Of a DNA stretch of 64,000 nt, positions 1 through 12,400 are shown piece by piece. The translations under genes and the position numbers were made by a program. Numbering within the stretch: the first letter of the stretch is position 1; each line of letters opens with the position of its first letter. The notes under the pieces are model-generated. The model was given only the letters and a program-made list of their open reading frames with translations. It searched no databases and was not told where the DNA came from. The stretch comes from Halisarca cf. caerulea (lineage: Eukaryota; Porifera; Demospongiae; Chondrillida; Halisarcidae), in assembly GCA_963170055.1 (NCBI GenBank), contig CAUJGJ010000030.1:103501-167500 (forward strand), in the 5' to 3' direction.

Positions 1-95
1 TCAAGCAATTATGTGCTTATGAATTGCTCCTTCTGTACTCATTACTTACATTTACTGTATGATAGCCAGCAACCTGTAAGACCCTTTTGTTGCAG

Positions 96-3000
96 CTCAT
101 GCTATTCAAGAAAACCCTATTCCACTGACCGAGACACATTGCAAAGTGCTAGAAGAACAAAAGTTTCTTGTACTGTATCTTGCTTTCTGGGAAACTCATA
201 GCTTCACTGATTCTACCATTGAAAATATTGAACACGATCTTCAGCCTGCAGGAATGGGTTGAATATATTTTTGCTTGCTTTGCAACATTTGCTGTAAATT
301 TAAATGCTGCCAAAGTTTTGGGAATAACTATTAATTTTGTGGAGAAAAGTTTCATGTCAGTGGTCCTTGAAAAATGGAAGAAAGGATGTAGGGATGAGTT
401 ATTAATTTGTATAATAACATGGGAACAAGGTAGAGTTATTTGTTGCACAGGGCTATGAAGGCGTGGGGATTGCATGCATAGGCCAGACAGGCATAGGGTT
501 AGGCATGCATGGGGCTAGGGAGCTAGACAATGTTTGGCTGAGTTTTGAGCAGGGTGAAAATTGTCTGTTGAATACTATAGAACATTCATTTAATTGAAAG
601 GCAGACAACAATTGAGAAATTCTGTAGATGATTAACCTGTTTCTTTATGTATGCAGATGTTGTGCAAACTTTGGGTGATCGGATTTTGAGTGTTTTGGAG
701 CTAGACAGAGTGACTGACATACCTACAGGCATTGATGTGAGATTGATTAAGGCTGTTCTTAAGACAATAGATGTAATTTGCAAGTCAAAAACATCAGCCT
801 TCAAAATGCTTCTGGTTAGTTATGGACTAGATACATGTATCTTCTGGTGTTGTACACAAAGTAATTGTTTAATATAGTCATCAGTGCTTTATTGTTCACC
901 TGCGTATTTGAATACATATGTTTTACTACATGGGCCACAGATATCCTGTTCTTTTATCCTTAAATGCAAAGGAAAGGCTTTTGAATCACCTACTGCATAT
1001 GTTGAATTTCTTTGCTTGATTTGTTAGCAGCTTTTACAATTGAGTATAACTGAGACCATTGTATAACAGAGTAGCTCTAGTTGCTTGCACAGCAAGATTT
1101 TAAGTTAAGATTTATTTGTACTGTGTATTCTTGTCTTTTGTGAGCTTGGACATCCTTTTAGGTATGTGCTATGTACATAACTATGTTTTACCCCACCCCC
1201 AATTTTACTTTCAACAGGACCTTAAAGTTATTGATGTGTTGGTTGGCTTGGTGTGTGGTGACAAGTTGGCTTTGTCACTGAAACTTGAAGCTGTTAGTGG
1301 TGAGTAAGGTATGCCATGTGTCAAAGTGCTATTCTCAGGAACCCTCATTTGAATTATGATATGTGTGCAGTATAAGTTGAATTCCTGCATGTAATGTGTC
1401 ATAATGCTTGTATGATGTTGCTTACTGTTCTATTCACTGAGCATCCACGCATGCTTGGCATAGAGTGTTTGAATGAACATGTGCTTTGAATTTTGCGCTC
1501 CAGCTGCTGAATTTTCATATTTTACTGTATTTTATATTGTGAGTAGTTTTCTCTCATGAATCCAGTATTTTTACTGTATGTCAATACTGTAGCATGCATG
1601 AAAGTTTAGTGATACAGAACAATGCAATGCCAATGTCTATGGCCAATATTTGTTAATTTGTTTTCCATTTGCAGTATTAGGAGTCATGCTACAGTACATT
1701 CAGGGAGTGGAATATTTTCTTGGTTGGAATGTACCTGTGAGTTATGTACAATGGGTAAAGCACCCTCTTACAAGTAGATTTTGCATTGTACACTTAATTG
1801 AACATGACTGTACCATTTTATCATTGGTGGTCACAGGATGTCTTTTTTTGGACTGTAGGATGAAATGAGAGGAAGTCCTGCCATTAGTCTATACCAGCAA
1901 GTGCTAAAGCTGTGTATGACCTGCAAGGTGCAGTACAGAAATGCTCAATGAATCAGTTTGTTATGACCCTTGCATGGTATATGCTTTCTACGCATGTACG
2001 TACATACTGTACGTATGTACTGTATATTCTGGATGGGTCTGAATAAGATGTCACTAAATGTATTTATTCCACCCATAAAAAAACTTAGTGAGGTAGATCA
2101 CTAAATCTCTCCTATTATTGTTGGGGAATGGGTCACTAAATGGCACACTAAACCTCTAGCTCTCCTATATAGAGGGAAGATTTAGTGATAAGGGTCACTA
2201 AATCTTCCCTCTATTACAGGGGATGATTTAGTGATGTTTTGACCACAAGGTTGTAATATCCAATAAGTGTCCAGTGGTCTTATGATAGCAATTACTTATT
2301 GTCTATTTAATTAAGTCAATTCGTTTGCCAACTAACCAAGATATACAGGTGGATAAAATACATACTTATAGTGACATTTTGTATGGAACCATTCTGGATT
2401 ATTTCCTTGGCTATTGAGCTGCAGTACATACATATGTGCATATTTCCTGAATGCATACATACTGTAGATAGATGCTGTCTTGGACTTCCCTGTAAATTGG
2501 ATTTTCAAATTGGCCCTCCTATTTTCCTGAATTACTCCATTTCTGAATGTGCTGAATTGGGCAACTTTTGTCTTGCCTCTAAAACACAATATTTGTTACT
2601 TCAATTGTCCTTTACCTCTGCCTTATATATTTGTGCTAAGTAGTGACTTGTATGTTTAGAAGCACTTGCTGAAAAGCATGCTTCTGAGACCATCATGCAC
2701 TTTTAAAGTACAATGGTTAGTGAAATTATATCTTAAACAGTGTTTTTGCATGTGCTGTAAATGTAATGGAGACCTCATTGTGTTTATTGTATATCATTTC
2801 TAGTCTGCTCAGCTTGTAGCATCTCTCAAATCACTATTGAAGAAGGTTCATGTTTATGAAGTTATAGTATCATTTGAGAACAGTGTGGAAAAGTATGTGT
2901 GTGAATGTCTTTTGATTGTATTATTCATTGTGCACTGTACACTTCTTTTGTCTACTACATCATATGCAATAGCTTGTATTTACTGTATGTACCATATTAG

Positions 3001-6000
3001 ATATTATTAAAGTGGAAGTTTTGTATTTCAACACTTTGTCAACACTTGGTGGGCAACCAATAAGGTGTCACATTGTGAAGGTTGTTAGATTATCAAGTGG
3101 CTTTTAGTACACTGTAGACTTGTGATGGTCAATTAGATTGGACAGAATGGTGGGCTATTGAGGTGTTGGATTCCGAATTTTCCACTGTACTACAAATGTC
3201 TTGTATCACTGTAGAATAAAATGCACTTTACATGTGTACCCATTGTGCACTTTTCACTCAGACAAATAGCACACAATGTGCACTTGATGGAAGAGACCAA
3301 TGATGCAGTGAAGGATTTTCCAGAGTTTGATGCTATCGAAAACACAGTTTGTGATCATCTCAATTGGTGTTTGAAAGAAATCAGAGACTTTATTGGGGAA
3401 AGGGTACTACCTTTTGTAGTATATTATATACAGACATATGTACTGTACGTATGTACATACAGTAAAGTTTATGCATATACATATACATATGTATGTATTA
3501 GATAGTTTCCTTCCACACGTGGGTTTGTAGCTCTTGTCTTTTGACATGTCATTGAGGGCATCAGTCCAAGGTGATTATTCAAAGTGTATTTGCCCATCTT
3601 TCGCCCTGTTAGGCAGATGATTATGAACCTAAATATGTACATCCATACACACTGTATGTACGGTACATTGAAATGCATACCCCCACTTTTATGAGGTGCA
3701 TTTTAGCTTCTATTGTGAGCAGTTTGCACTTAGCTTGAATGTATGGTTAGTGGCTTATCATAGTTACACTCATCTTCCCACATACAGTGTATGCACAATG
3801 TTGGATGCATGTGTGATGGTACGTACATACTGTACTATATAACGTTTGATGTTGCCTTGATTTTATAGGAAGACACCCATCTACCAGTGTTAACTGTGTC
3901 ATCATTGGATGAAACCTTGCCAGGGGATAATCTTAACTTCTCATTCATCAATCCTTGGCTAACATCAAGGTTGTGTGTATAAAATGGCATCCACTGTAAT
4001 TTTGACATTGCTGTATTTAGGTCATTACACTGATTGTGTGTAGCATATTGCTTTGAGATTCTTAGTGCAGTTTTAGGGTATTTGCATGGTTTGCATTCCA
4101 GTATTTGTACCCTGTGTTTGCTTGCTGCTGGTGTGGACTTCATATGCTTACCGTATGTTTTTGCTTTGCTGATCTGTAGAGCTTTTCTGGAATGTCTTTT
4201 AGTATTGCTAGCATCACCATCAACTATGATGCTAATGTTTGCCCCTACAAAGGACATTTTGCTTATATTGTTAACCTTCCCAGCTGGTATGTACAGTACA
4301 TTCACGTTTACATATGTGCATACTTGTATGGTGAAGTATAATAGCCATATTGTTCTTCTGTATTTAGGCTTACAATATTTGCAGGATAATCTTACTGTTG
4401 TTGGAGCATTGGTTTCTCATTTGTACCAGGAAGCAGTATGTTAATGATTTTTCTGTTATCATTTTCACCATGGTCAGTTTTGAAATCTCTATCTACTGTA
4501 TATACAGAAGGAAGAAGACATTCCATACAATACTGTTCCACCTTTGAATGTATGTTAACAGCATTTTGCTCTGTTGCTGAGTTTCATGGGTGACTTGTTC
4601 CATTCAGGATCTTCTGAAGAATGCGGATTCTGTAGTTTGCTGTCCTCACTATGTAGGAATACTAATTGTGTACTACATGAAGGTATGTTCTTGCACATAT
4701 CCGAGTAGTCCTTTAGGATATCTGATCAATTGTTTGTTTGCCACAATACACAGGTCCTTGGACTTATGCTAAATGTAAAACAACTATTGAAAGCTGGAGT
4801 GGAACTGGATGATTCTCGGTGTCTTTCAGCACTACATACCCTGTATTCTATTACACTTTCACAAGCTGGTATGTGTGCTTGTCATCGTTTTGTATGTTAG
4901 CTGTGCAGTTACTGTGTTAATCTTTTTTTTTGCTGTTACTTCATAGGGAGGCACTGTGTAGCCTCTGTGATGTCTATAGAAGGATACTCTTCCATTTTGA
5001 TGCCTTTCATAGAACCAACAGGTACACAATGGCTTCTGCTGTCTCTGGATCTACTGTACTAACCTTCCTTATGTTAAACCCATACACATACGAACGTAGC
5101 TAGTACTTTATGCTGGCTATACCTTGGTTTTTGTGTTTGTAGATTTGTACAGTATAGGCAGAAGGGTTTTGTATATGCATGGATGTTTTGTTTGTATTAT
5201 ATGCTTTCACGTTTGTACACATTGCACGTTATGCCTATTATGTTTATACAGTAGATGTACAGTACATGTAGTTATGTTTTTATACATTTGATATGCTATT
5301 TTTGTTAGGTGAAGCTGGTCATGACTTAAAGTTGCAAAAGCAGTTTCTGTCGACTCGCTATGTCTTACTGCTGCTTCTTCAACTTGTGCAAGGTACATCT
5401 CAATACCAGTGTTTCCCTCAGTGTTTTATCATGACCTTTTCTTATTTTCCTTGGTTAAATTTTCCAGTTCAGTTAAATTACTTTAGTGCGTGTCAGGCTC
5501 TGATGGAATTGAAATCAAATACATACCACCACCAATTCTTTTATATGACTACCACCTTATAAGGGCAAATCTGTGATCTATATAGGTTTATTGTTTGAGT
5601 GTTTCCTATATGTGCTTATGTATGTCTTAGTCTATGTTTTTCCTTTGCATATCTATTCTCTATATTGCAGAAAGTAATATTCCACCTTTCTTCATCAAGC
5701 ACACCAATGAAATCATCACAGTGGGACAGTTTTTTAAGGGTTTGTGTGATTTACATGTACTGTACATTAATATCAGTGTTAAAAAGATAAGGAACCATTG
5801 GTGGAATGGCAAATGTCCTAGAACTAACTTTTGGGTCAGACAATTTCAAGCTTGCTGACATTTTTTGGAAAAGTGTATAAGTGATGGACAGATGACACAG
5901 CAATGCATTAGTTTTATGAAAACATTTTTCATATAGTTATTGTTGCTAGGTAATTATAGCAAATTTTATGTAGAAAACCGGTCAATTGTAATCCCCAGGG

Positions 6001-9000
6001 AATTAATGAAATGCTTCCATTATTTTTTCATTGTCTTGAATAAAGTTTGATTAGGCACTATACAATTCTTGATTGTTGGGTCTCTGCCAAATGTCCAACC
6101 TGAATATTTTTGGGTTGGGCAGAATTGTCAGGCAATGGTTGATTGCCGCATTACTTCTAACACTGCTTTGAATGTAATTCAAACACCCTCCACCTCAGAC
6201 AACCCAAGCTCATCTCTGTCAAGTATACATAAGTGGACAGTACCACTCAATTTTCTGGTTCAGCATCACAGCAACCCACAGCTGGCTATTACACCTCTAA
6301 TGGAATTCATAATGGAGTAAGCACATACAGTGCATCGATTGTATTGTTAATTGCATGTGATCCTTCTGTATATACAGTACTGACTGAAGGTAATAACACC
6401 GTCCACTCGCGAGTATGTCGCGTGTGCTTACTGTCACCCTTGTGGTCATCGCGAGGCCTGGCGAGGCCTCGCGGTATTATAAACACATTCCATACTGTTC
6501 CCTTCATATGAGTAAAGGTTACGCAACCATAAAATGTCGTCGAGCAGGAAAGCGCTATACTGCTGTGCGAATGGCCCTAGGTTCTTCATGTATACTTCGA
6601 AGCGTATAATATTATGTTCGTATTCGTTGTTTTCGGCTATTCGGGCGTGACATATTCTAAAAGTTAAAGTTCAGCCGAAGAATAAGTGCGGTTTAGCGTA
6701 GGTGTTAATAAGTCGGAATTGCTCCATTCTCGCTGAACGTGTTAGTTTTATTCTTGTCGATCTGAAGTGAAGTTCTCTATCTACTAATTCGAGATGCCCA
6801 AGCGACTGTCAGCTTACAGTAGGAAGCGGATAATCTCTCTCACCAAACAAGGCAAGAGCGCGGTGGAAGTAGTTGCGATCCTGCGAGAAGAAGGCGTAGC
6901 AACGACAGCCAAGACTGTGAGAAAGTGGTCACACCGCTGGAATTCCAGCCTTGGACTTGAAGATCACCATAGAAGTGGAAGAAAGTCGAGGATAACTGGC
7001 GAAATATCTTTTTTTGTAGAGGAGCAGCTGATTAAAGACGACGAGATTTCATCGAGGGAGTTAGCATATCTTGTGCATAAACAATTTGATACAAAGGTTT
7101 CCCCTTCAGCCTTGAGAATTCATATGAGGAATAAACTGCAATGGACTGTTGTGAAAACACGCTTTGGACCGATGATATCTGAAAAGAACAAGGAGAAGAG
7201 AGTGTTATTCGCCCAAGATTGTGTAGCAAAAGGAGACACATTCGATGACGTCATCTGGACTGACGAAAGCACTGTTCAGCTTACTAGACATGCACAGAAC
7301 ATGAGAGTAAAAGTTGGGAAAGAAAGAATTTTGAAGCCAGCTGCCAAGCATGCAGTAAAAGTCAATGTTTGGGCAGGTATCTCCAAAAGAGGGGCTACAA
7401 AGATTTGCATATTTGATACCATAATGGATTCCGACCTATACATTGATATTTTGCGTCACCATCTTGTGCCATTTCTAGAGACGTTTGAAGAAGGATACAG
7501 GTTCATGCAAGATAATGACCCAAAGCATACCTCTCGAAAATCTAGGGAATTCTATGAAAGCGAAGGTATCAATTGGTGGAAGACTCCAGCCAGTAGTGCG
7601 GACTTGAATCCGATTGAAAGAGTGTGGCATGAGATGAAGCACTATTTGGCCAGATATGTGAAACCACTGAATAAATCAGAACTGGTAAAGGGAATACAGC
7701 AGTTTTGGCGTCAACGCATGACAAAATCAAGATGCCAACGTTACATCCAACATGTCCACGTTGTTCTTCCCAAAATAATTGAAAAGAAGGGAGGAATCAC
7801 AGGAGAATAGATATGATATACAGTATAGCTACTCATGCACTGACAATATTTACTGTCTTCTATCATTTTTCATCATCACACCTGAATATAATATTTTATT
7901 CCTTTTTAAATTAATATATATTAGTTAATGGTGCTGTACAATATATAGTAATGTATATAAGTGTCAATAATAAATAGCTGATATAGACTGTAAGCCTGTA
8001 CAGTATAAGAAACATCAAAGTCATTACTGTAATCAATATTTTTTGACATGTCGTTTCAATCTTCGACAGCTTTCATTGATAGCCACTTTGTATCTTTTCC
8101 ATGTGCTTTCATCAGTTTCACCAGGCTTGATGGGATACACAGAATACACACATTCTTTAATGGCCGACATTCTCTTCGGTGATAGCATCCTTTTTCCACA
8201 ATCTCCTGTACAGTTGGACTGGCTCATCTCTGCCTTTGTGTAGCACTTTCGCACTAGCAACACTGCAAAATTGACCTCCGAGGAAGCTTTTCTGTAACAT
8301 TCATCTTTTACAGATTGCTTAATGCGTTTCGGACTATCTGGGCCTCCACTTTCCAGAATGTTTTCCAAATTAAGTTCTTCCTCCATAACTTCATGGTCAC
8401 TTGACTGTGGAACTGCCAAACTGTATCTGTTGGGGGTACTGTGTTGTGTGCAGATGTTAGAGGGACAGTGTGGGCTGCTATGATCACGAGGGACAGGTGA
8501 CATAATATGGTGATTGTGAGGAAAAGGCCTGTCATAAGCATAAAGTATGGGTGAAAAAGGAGGTCTATCATATGAATGTGCATGACATACATGGGTATAA
8601 GGAGACCCATCCCAGGGATAAGAATGAATGTAAGGATAAGGAGCTAGTGGACCACCGTAAGGACGAGCATAATGTGGATGAGGGTATGGAGACCATTCAC
8701 AGTGATATGGATGGCTTGTTTGTTCTGGTGATCTGGTCCATTGGCAGTATGATGGTCTGATTGGCTGGCGATATGGCGATCTCATCTGTTGCCGATATGG
8801 TGATCTCATCTGTTGCCGATATGGTGATCTCATCTGTTGCCGATATGGTGATCTCATCTGTTGTCGATTTGGTAATCCGCTCTGTTCACGATATGGTGAT
8901 CTCATCTGTTGTCGATTTGGTAATCCGCTCTGTTCACGATATGGACTCGCTTCGATTTGCTCAGGGTTATGCACAAAGCTGTCTTCATTCCTCAATCCCA

Positions 9001-9267
9001 CAATGGTGCCTTCAGACATTTGTGATACCTCGCAGATGTTCTGCGAGGTTTCAAATCTGGCCACTGGTAGGTTTTCCCCTTCTTGGTAAGGGATTTCCTC
9101 AGAGACCATTACATCATCTGGTGCTTGATTCTCAGCATCAACATTGCTTTCTTCACAGCTACTGACATTGGGTGAACCCGAAGCTAACCATGCAGTCCCT
9201 CCCTCAGTTGCTTTCCGTTTCTAACAAAGATCAGAAAAAAAATTAATAAAGAAATTGTATGACTGTG

Positions 9268-9339
<72 letters not shown>

Positions 9340-9381
9340 GTGTATGCAGATATGTATGTATGTATGTATGCATGCATGCAT

Positions 9382-9438
<57 letters not shown>

Positions 9439-12400
9439 CATATCCGGTATTTTTTTTACTTTTCATGGTAATACTGTAGAACCTAGCTTATCCAACCCTC
9501 AAAGTAATGGCACCTCAATTAACCAGGCAATGTTTCATGAATGCATCTATAATCAGTGCTAATGTGAAGTACATTATTGGTCTATAGCTGCATCTTGTGA
9601 TGTATATGTGTGTAAAATCAGGTAAAACAACTGGTAGAAAGCATCCACTCAATCTTGTCATTTCTTAAAGGAAATTGAAGAATAACAAGGAAATGCAATG
9701 TGGAATGTTTCAGTCTACAGAGTACTGCAGGATTCATACTTAGGGGCACTCCTTGGTCCCAAACTGCCTGATAATCAAGGTTCTACTGTGATTGTATTAG
9801 TAACAATATTTGTAGTGTGTATAGTCACATTATGATAACATTATGCTAACTATTAACCAAATTTATACATGAATTTTTTATCAGCAAAATGGCCGTCTGT
9901 ACAATGACATCGGTTTTGTTTAGAAAGTAATAATTACCCTATTCTGATTTGCGAGCACTTAATGGGTTAAGTCTTAACATGAGTATGAAAAGGTATTCGG
10001 ATATATCTACACGTGAAAACATGTTCAATTGAAACCATTGCATGCATACGCAGAAAAAAAACAACTAAACAGCTTCGTACCGTTTGTTTCTGCTTCTTCG
10101 TACAATCCTTTTTCTGCTTCTTCGTACTATCCTTTTTCTGCTTCTTTGTATCTTTTCTTTTTCGTACCTTCTTCGCGGGTGGTTTCCAATCCAGTAAATC
10201 TTTCACAATCCCACGGAAAAGTCTTCCACGATGTCTCATTCGGACAACTGCACCGACAGAGATGTCCTGCGGGTCCTCTATAGCGAGGTGCTTCACGTTG
10301 ACCCTGTTCTCGTCCGAATCGCCTTTCTCCTTATCTATCCATTCAATCAGAACGTAATTCTTCCCCATCGTGCAATCGCAGTTACTTCCAATGGCACCTA
10401 AGTGGAACTTTTTAAATTTAATATACGCTATTCGAGCACAATATTCTAGTCGAATTGTGGAATTCTTCGCCATGGGTGCTAACGGTGATAATCGTCGCCA
10501 CCAAAGGTGATAACAAGTGCGAGGCCTTGCGAGCACCTTCGAGGTGCGTACAGCCCTCACGGATCGCTCGCTGTTCCCACGCGAGAATAGGTACCATTAC
10601 CTTCAGTCAGTACTGTACAGTATAGTTGCTTCACTTCGCCTGTTTGGTTGTTTGAGTGTTAACTGTTACTTTACTGCATTCTTAATTCAGAGAATCATCG
10701 CAGCAAGGAAGTTTCAAATCATCGAAAAGCATGCAGCCTCTACTCATGGCTCTTAAGCTCACTTGGTTTCTTGTCTCTTCTGCACAGCACAAACAAAAAC
10801 AAGGTCCTTGTTAATTGGATTGCATCTGTTGTAAACAGTGCTGTTTTGAGTTGGAATTCTCTTTTTCATTGTAATCAGATCCAAGTGGAATAAGGGCATT
10901 GCAGTCAGTTTTAGAATTAGTATCTTGCGATGGTTTAGAGCGACTAGTGACTCTTTTGCAGGTGTGTGCATTGGAAGTAGCCAGTATATTTTATATTGTT
11001 GAATGGATGGATGTAGAGGCATACATTGTGTACAATAGAACCTCTTATAGTGGACTTCACTAAGACAATGACACACTACATTAAGCCGCTCTACACTGCA
11101 CGTGATAAGGGTCTGAAAGTATGTCCTCCATGTAGTTCTGGTGCATTTTCCACCTTCAAAACTAGACAACCTGCTTACAAGAGATGAAGCAGCTGAATGT
11201 TTGATGTAACAAAGTGCTCCATATCTGGCTGGAATTTCACTGTATGTACAGTACTTTAATGTAATACTAATGTGATCTCAAAATTAATTACGTAATACTG
11301 ACATATACAATCATGCAACATGATAGAAAGAGAGTGAGGACTGAAATTGAATGAATAAATGATCAGTATATTAGCAACTCATTGTTCTGTTTGTAGTTTT
11401 TTTTCACTTTTTTACTCTATATCTTCGATAGAAAGCTGTTGATACGTGGATGCCATTTTGGAGACACCATCTAGTGCCTACAGTATCCAGCCAGCGTTGC
11501 TTGGTAGCTACTGTGACTCTTAATCTTAGCTTGCTCAAGGCCATTTATTTGGAATTTACCAAAGATAGTACTTTTCAGGTACTGTTGGCATGTGTGCAGA
11601 GTCAAACCATAATACACACTTATCATTTTGCATTCTGTGTACTAAATATACAACATATAGTATATATATATAGTATGTACCTTCTGCAAACACTACATGT
11701 GTTCATGGAGGTACAGTCGCACCTGGTTTTCTGACTCTAGGTTTTCTGAAAACCTCTCTTATCTGACTCTTTGTGGTGAATCCTCATCGCTAAGTCCTGT
11801 ACAATTTTGCCTGATTCATCCAACACCTGGCATATCAGACACATTTTACAAGGGAGAAACATGGTCGTATAAACCAGTTCCCACTGTATATACTTATATG
11901 TATGCATGCTTTTATGTACAGGGTTTTAGCTAAAGCAGGGTAGCAGAGTGGTACCACCCTGCTTTCATTTTCCCACCCTGTAAGGAATTGACTGCCCATT
12001 TTACTGTGATATTGTTTAATATTGTTAGCCACCTGCTTGAAATCATGGGGATTATGAGTACAAGGGCAGAAATTAGTTAATTTTGCTTTACACTGACTTG
12101 GATAAAAATATTGTGGCAGATTGTAATAAGAATTCAGTGTACTACAATCACTGACTGATGCTATACCCCCTGTTATCCTGACTAGAACACTGATGTATGT
12201 ACAGTACATGTGGAATTCATATGCTGAAAATAATCTATTCTATTTATTGGTTTACAGCTTTTGAACTCCAACTTGTTGAAAACTCTATTTTCTTTGCATA
12301 TGGTGTTTTGTATCTCGCCTGTTGCTCGAGTATTCTCTCAAGTTTCTGATGAAATTGAGGTATTGGTAGTGGATATTTTGTCGCTGTATTCATGCAGTGT

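Larger units (their letters stand above)
6375..10615. mobile_element. Complete two-gene Tc1/mariner-superfamily DNA transposon (transposase + BEN-domain protein)
   Basis: The left end 6375-6394 and right end 10596-10615 are a perfect 20-bp terminal inverted repeat (CAGTACTGACTGAAGGTAAT). Each end is flanked outside by TA (6373-6374 and 10616-10617), the target duplication typical of Tc1/mariner. The 4,241-bp interior carries an intact transposase gene (+, 6794-7810) and a convergent two-exon BEN-domain gene (-, 10473 to 8033), with 222 bp between their stop codons. The interior near the ends is clearly richer in CG than the AT-rich VIRMA intron in which it sits. Three copies of GCGAGGCCT lie close inside the ends (6451, 6461, 10519). 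Intact frames and perfect ends suggest a young, possibly still mobile copy. Known family fact: Tc1/mariner elements usually encode only one protein. Confidence 0.9.

Noticed and set aside
3835..4305. 156-aa minus-strand ORF
   Set aside because: Antisense shadow of VIRMA exons 3869-3969 and 4180-4286.
6233..6511. ORF running from VIRMA exon 17 into the transposon
   Set aside because: The exon ends at 6239; the alternative reading through 6257 or 6319 fits the VIRMA alignment less well, and beyond it is intron and transposon end.
9243..9562. Overlapping ORFs rich in YI/HT/CV repeats on both strands
   Set aside because: They are translations of the TA/TATG/CA microsatellite in the BEN gene intron.
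10759..11169. 136-aa minus-strand ORF
   Set aside because: It overlaps a true VIRMA exon on + (10905-10961) that matches the vertebrate protein, and has no family signal.
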